Below are positions 22,979-24,842 of a DNA stretch of 24,842 nucleotides, piece after piece. The notes under the pieces were generated by a model. It saw only the letters and a list, made by a program, of their open reading frames with translations, did not search any database and was not told where the DNA came from. Positions within the stretch are counted from its first letter, which is position 1; every line of letters begins with the position of its first letter. The stretch is from Flavobacteriales bacterium (GTDB lineage: Bacteria > Bacteroidota > Bacteroidia > NORP154): NCBI GenBank assembly GCA_012965625.1, contig DTSC01000247.1, positions 1 through 24,842 on the forward strand. The letters run 5' to 3'. The position numbers and the translations under genes are program-made.

Positions 22979-23491
22979 ATGAAATCTAATTCAAAAATAC
23001 AGTTTAAAAAACTAGTGTTTATGGCCTTTGGACTTGGCTACTTAATTATTGGGTGCCATAAAAAAGAACAATACCCCATTGAACCCGTACTTGAATATAT
23101 TTCTTACTATGGTACTGACACCACAGATCTTAATAGCAATGCGATTCATAAAGGTCTATTAACCCTTGGCTTTACTGATGGAGACGGTGATATTGGCCTG
23201 GAAGAAAATCAAACTGATCCACCTTATGATGCCAATTTATATATCTATCAATATGGGATACATAGGGGAACTTTAATTTTCATTGATACCCTTTCCTTTA
23301 GAATACCCAATGTTACACCTGAGAGCGAAAACAAATCTTTAAAAGGAGAAATTGATCTTGATCTTGATATCATTTACGTCCTGCCCCCTTTTGACACGAT
23401 AGATACAGTACAATATGAAGTCTACCTTTTAGATAGAAATTTAAATAAAAGCAATATAGTTACAAGCGAGGAAATTTCTTTATTGAAATAG
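22979..23491 (+). CDS. Lipoprotein with acidic DGDGDIG motif
   Basis: This 170-residue product has a signal peptide with a lipobox (LIIGC, Cys near residue 25) and should be a lipidated envelope protein. The main motif is GFTDGDGDIGLEENQTDPPY, an acidic loop that resembles a calcium-binding DxDGDxD element and recurs in Bacteroidota surface lipoproteins, often ones expressed with TonB-dependent systems. The rest is a beta-rich domain (ANLYIYQYGIHRGTLIFIDT, then LDLDIIYVLPPFDTIDTVQY). The ATG at 22979 gives a proper n-region (MKSNSKIQFKK), so upstream TTG codons are rejected. It converges on the transporter gene with a 6-nt gap. Confidence 0.78.
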   Translation: MKSNSKIQFKKLVFMAFGLGYLIIGCHKKEQYPIEPVLEYISYYGTDTTDLNSNAIHKGLLTLGFTDGDGDIGLEENQTDPPYDANLYIYQYGIHRGTLIFIDTLSFRIPNVTPESENKSLKGEIDLDLDIIYVLPPFDTIDTVQYEVYLLDRNLNKSNIVTSEEISLLK

Positions 23492-23497
23492 CAGTTC

Positions 23498-24842
23498 TTA
23501 TTTCACTCCAACCATAGCCTCATTGACATTAAACACATGGTCTCCAATCTTCTCGCAAGATGAGAACAAATCGTTGTAAAACAGGCCACTTTCAAAGCTA
23601 TACTTATTTTTGGCAATATCTTGAAGATGTAAATTTCTCAGCTTATCCCTTGTATTGTTAATCTCAACTTCAAGTATCTCGGCCTTACGAATAGAAACCT
23701 GGCTATAATCTGAATTGAGGTTTCTAACCATATTCTGAAGAGCATCCTCTACAGAGACCAATATCTGATTCATATTTTCCTTTTGGTTATCATTAAAAGT
23801 GGCCTTTTGATCCCGTTTTCTTTCAATATTTTTGGACATTTGGTAACAGATGTCCCCTATTCGCTCCAAGTCATTTATGATGCTCAACATCCCCCGAACT
23901 CTAAATGAACTATACTCACTAAGCTCGCCCTGACTTACTTTTGACAGGTAATCGGCAATCTCTATTTCCATTTTATCAGTTATATCCTCATACTTGGCAA
24001 TGCGTCTCATCTGTTCAGTAAACTTCTTCTGGTTTTGCTCCCTTAATACTTCCATGGTAAAGCCGAACAAACGGTTTGTGATATTACCAAATTTTGTAAT
24101 TTCTTTTTTCGCCTCCAAAAGAGAAAGCTCAGGGGTGGCTAGAATTCCTGTGCCAATGTATTCCAGCTTTGTTTCTTCATCTATCTCGCCTCTGGATGTC
24201 ACCATTTTCTCTGCTATTTTCACAATTAAAGGGACAAATCCAATTAGCAACAACACGTTTATTATATTGAATGCTGAGTGAAAGATTGACAATGCTATTG
24301 GAATAGATTCATATTGCTCCGGATCCAGGGGAGACACCCCATTTGATGATATCATGAATGCATCCACTCCACCGAGGAATAATCTGAATACACAAAACAT
24401 CCAGACCACCCCAAATACATTGAAGATCAGGTGCGCCCTGGCAGCTCTCTTTGCATGCACATTACCTATAAGTGCCGCTAAGTTTGCTGTGATAGTTGTC
24501 CCAATATTTTCTCCCAGAACCATTGCTGCTGCGAGTTCAAATGGTATCCATCCCTGGTTACACATTACCAGCGTTAAGGCCATAGCTGCACTCGAAGATT
24601 GAACAACCAAAGTGAGAATCGTTCCAACCCCTATGAAAAGAAGTGTTGAGAGCATTCCCATGTTGGCATAGTGAGCCAGGAACGCCAGTACATCTGGGTT
24701 GTTTTTTAAATCAGGAACCGACTGCTTTAAGGCATCCAAACCCATAAAGAGTAGGGCAAATCCAATAATTACTTCGGCCCACGATTTCCAATTGCCCCGT
24801 CTCATAAACATCATAGGCAATCCCATTGCAATAATGGGCAAG
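23498..24842 (-). CDS. Na/Pi cotransporter family protein with C-terminal PhoU-like domain (5' end missing)
   Basis: The frame runs off the right edge of the window; 447 residues are visible. Several membrane helices are followed by VVQSSSAAMALTLVMCNQGW, the QSSSA hallmark of sodium-dependent phosphate cotransporters (NptA/SLC34-like). LGENIGTTITANLAAL then completes the second half of the transporter repeat; the first QSSSA repeat must lie beyond the edge. From about residue 240 a helical PhoU-like region begins (FGNITNRLFGFTMEVLREQN, then IINDLERIGDICYQMSKNIE and SCEKIGDHVFNVNEAM, with ERIGD and EKIGD). Import of phosphate with Na+ in the inner membrane is the family role; the PhoU part suggests regulation. 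Confidence 0.93.
   Translation of the reverse strand, partial: LPIIAMGLPMMFMRRGNWKSWAEVIIGFALLFMGLDALKQSVPDLKNNPDVLAFLAHYANMGMLSTLLFIGVGTILTLVVQSSSAAMALTLVMCNQGWIPFELAAAMVLGENIGTTITANLAALIGNVHAKRAARAHLIFNVFGVVWMFCVFRLFLGGVDAFMISSNGVSPLDPEQYESIPIALSIFHSAFNIINVLLLIGFVPLIVKIAEKMVTSRGEIDEETKLEYIGTGILATPELSLLEAKKEITKFGNITNRLFGFTMEVLREQNQKKFTEQMRRIAKYEDITDKMEIEIADYLSKVSQGELSEYSSFRVRGMLSIINDLERIGDICYQMSKNIERKRDQKATFNDNQKENMNQILVSVEDALQNMVRNLNSDYSQVSIRKAEILEVEINNTRDKLRNLHLQDIAKNKYSFESGLFYNDLFSSCEKIGDHVFNVNEAMVGVK

Overview
The window looks like a chromosomal stretch from a Bacteroidota bacterium, most likely a gliding or T9SS-bearing member near the Cytophagales. The signs are AT-rich DNA, almost no Shine-Dalgarno sequences, several TAnnTTTG boxes (the Bacteroidota -7 promoter element) just upstream of genes, and marker families: PorW/SprE, DUF5723 and DUF4296 proteins, stand-alone RfaE2, a bactofilin and many small lipoproteins. 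No rRNA, tRNA, CRISPR array, insertion sequence or phage gene was seen.

Layout. 1-3219 (+): end of a YbhN/UPF0104 membrane protein, rfaE2, a small lipoprotein, radA. 3216-9142 (-): a tight probable operon read from the right: M23 peptidase, GH3-family protein, dxr, rseP and an unrecognised exported protein. A divergent control region (9143-9354) with two -7 boxes and a perfect 8+8 bp palindrome separates this operon from porW/sprE (+, 9355-12067), which is split by a frameshift and carries a run of 19 lysines. A bactofilin and an AtpZ/AtpI-like protein follow. dxs (-) and an ALDH7/antiquitin-type aldehyde dehydrogenase (+) diverge from two facing -7 boxes at 14812-14843.

16441-16959 (-) looks like a 630-bp gap but holds the decayed remains of a two-gene metal-resistance cassette: a MerT-MerP (HMA) fusion with an internal deletion and a frameshift, followed by a GDCCVxC-type gene with a stop, a frameshift and a UGA exactly at the second Cys of GDCC. 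17075-24842: lipoprotein (+), DUF5723 outer-membrane protein (-), DUF4296 lipoprotein (+), SDR epimerase (-), tyrS (+), LuxE-like acyl-protein synthetase (-), lipoprotein (+), and a Na/Pi cotransporter-PhoU protein (-) cut by the window end.

How the genes fit together. Much of the window serves the envelope: isoprenoid supply (Dxs, Dxr), LPS heptose activation (RfaE2), intramembrane proteolysis (RseP), peptidoglycan hydrolysis (M23), T9SS/gliding (PorW), bactofilin and outer-membrane proteins or lipoproteins. RadA and TyrS are housekeeping. Four of seven convergent gene pairs interlock by exactly four bases at their stop codons, so the region is compact. No clearly new multigene system was found. 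The items most worth following are the broken porW, the metal-cassette remnant with its possible selenocysteine-position UGA, and the palindromic pair upstream of porW.
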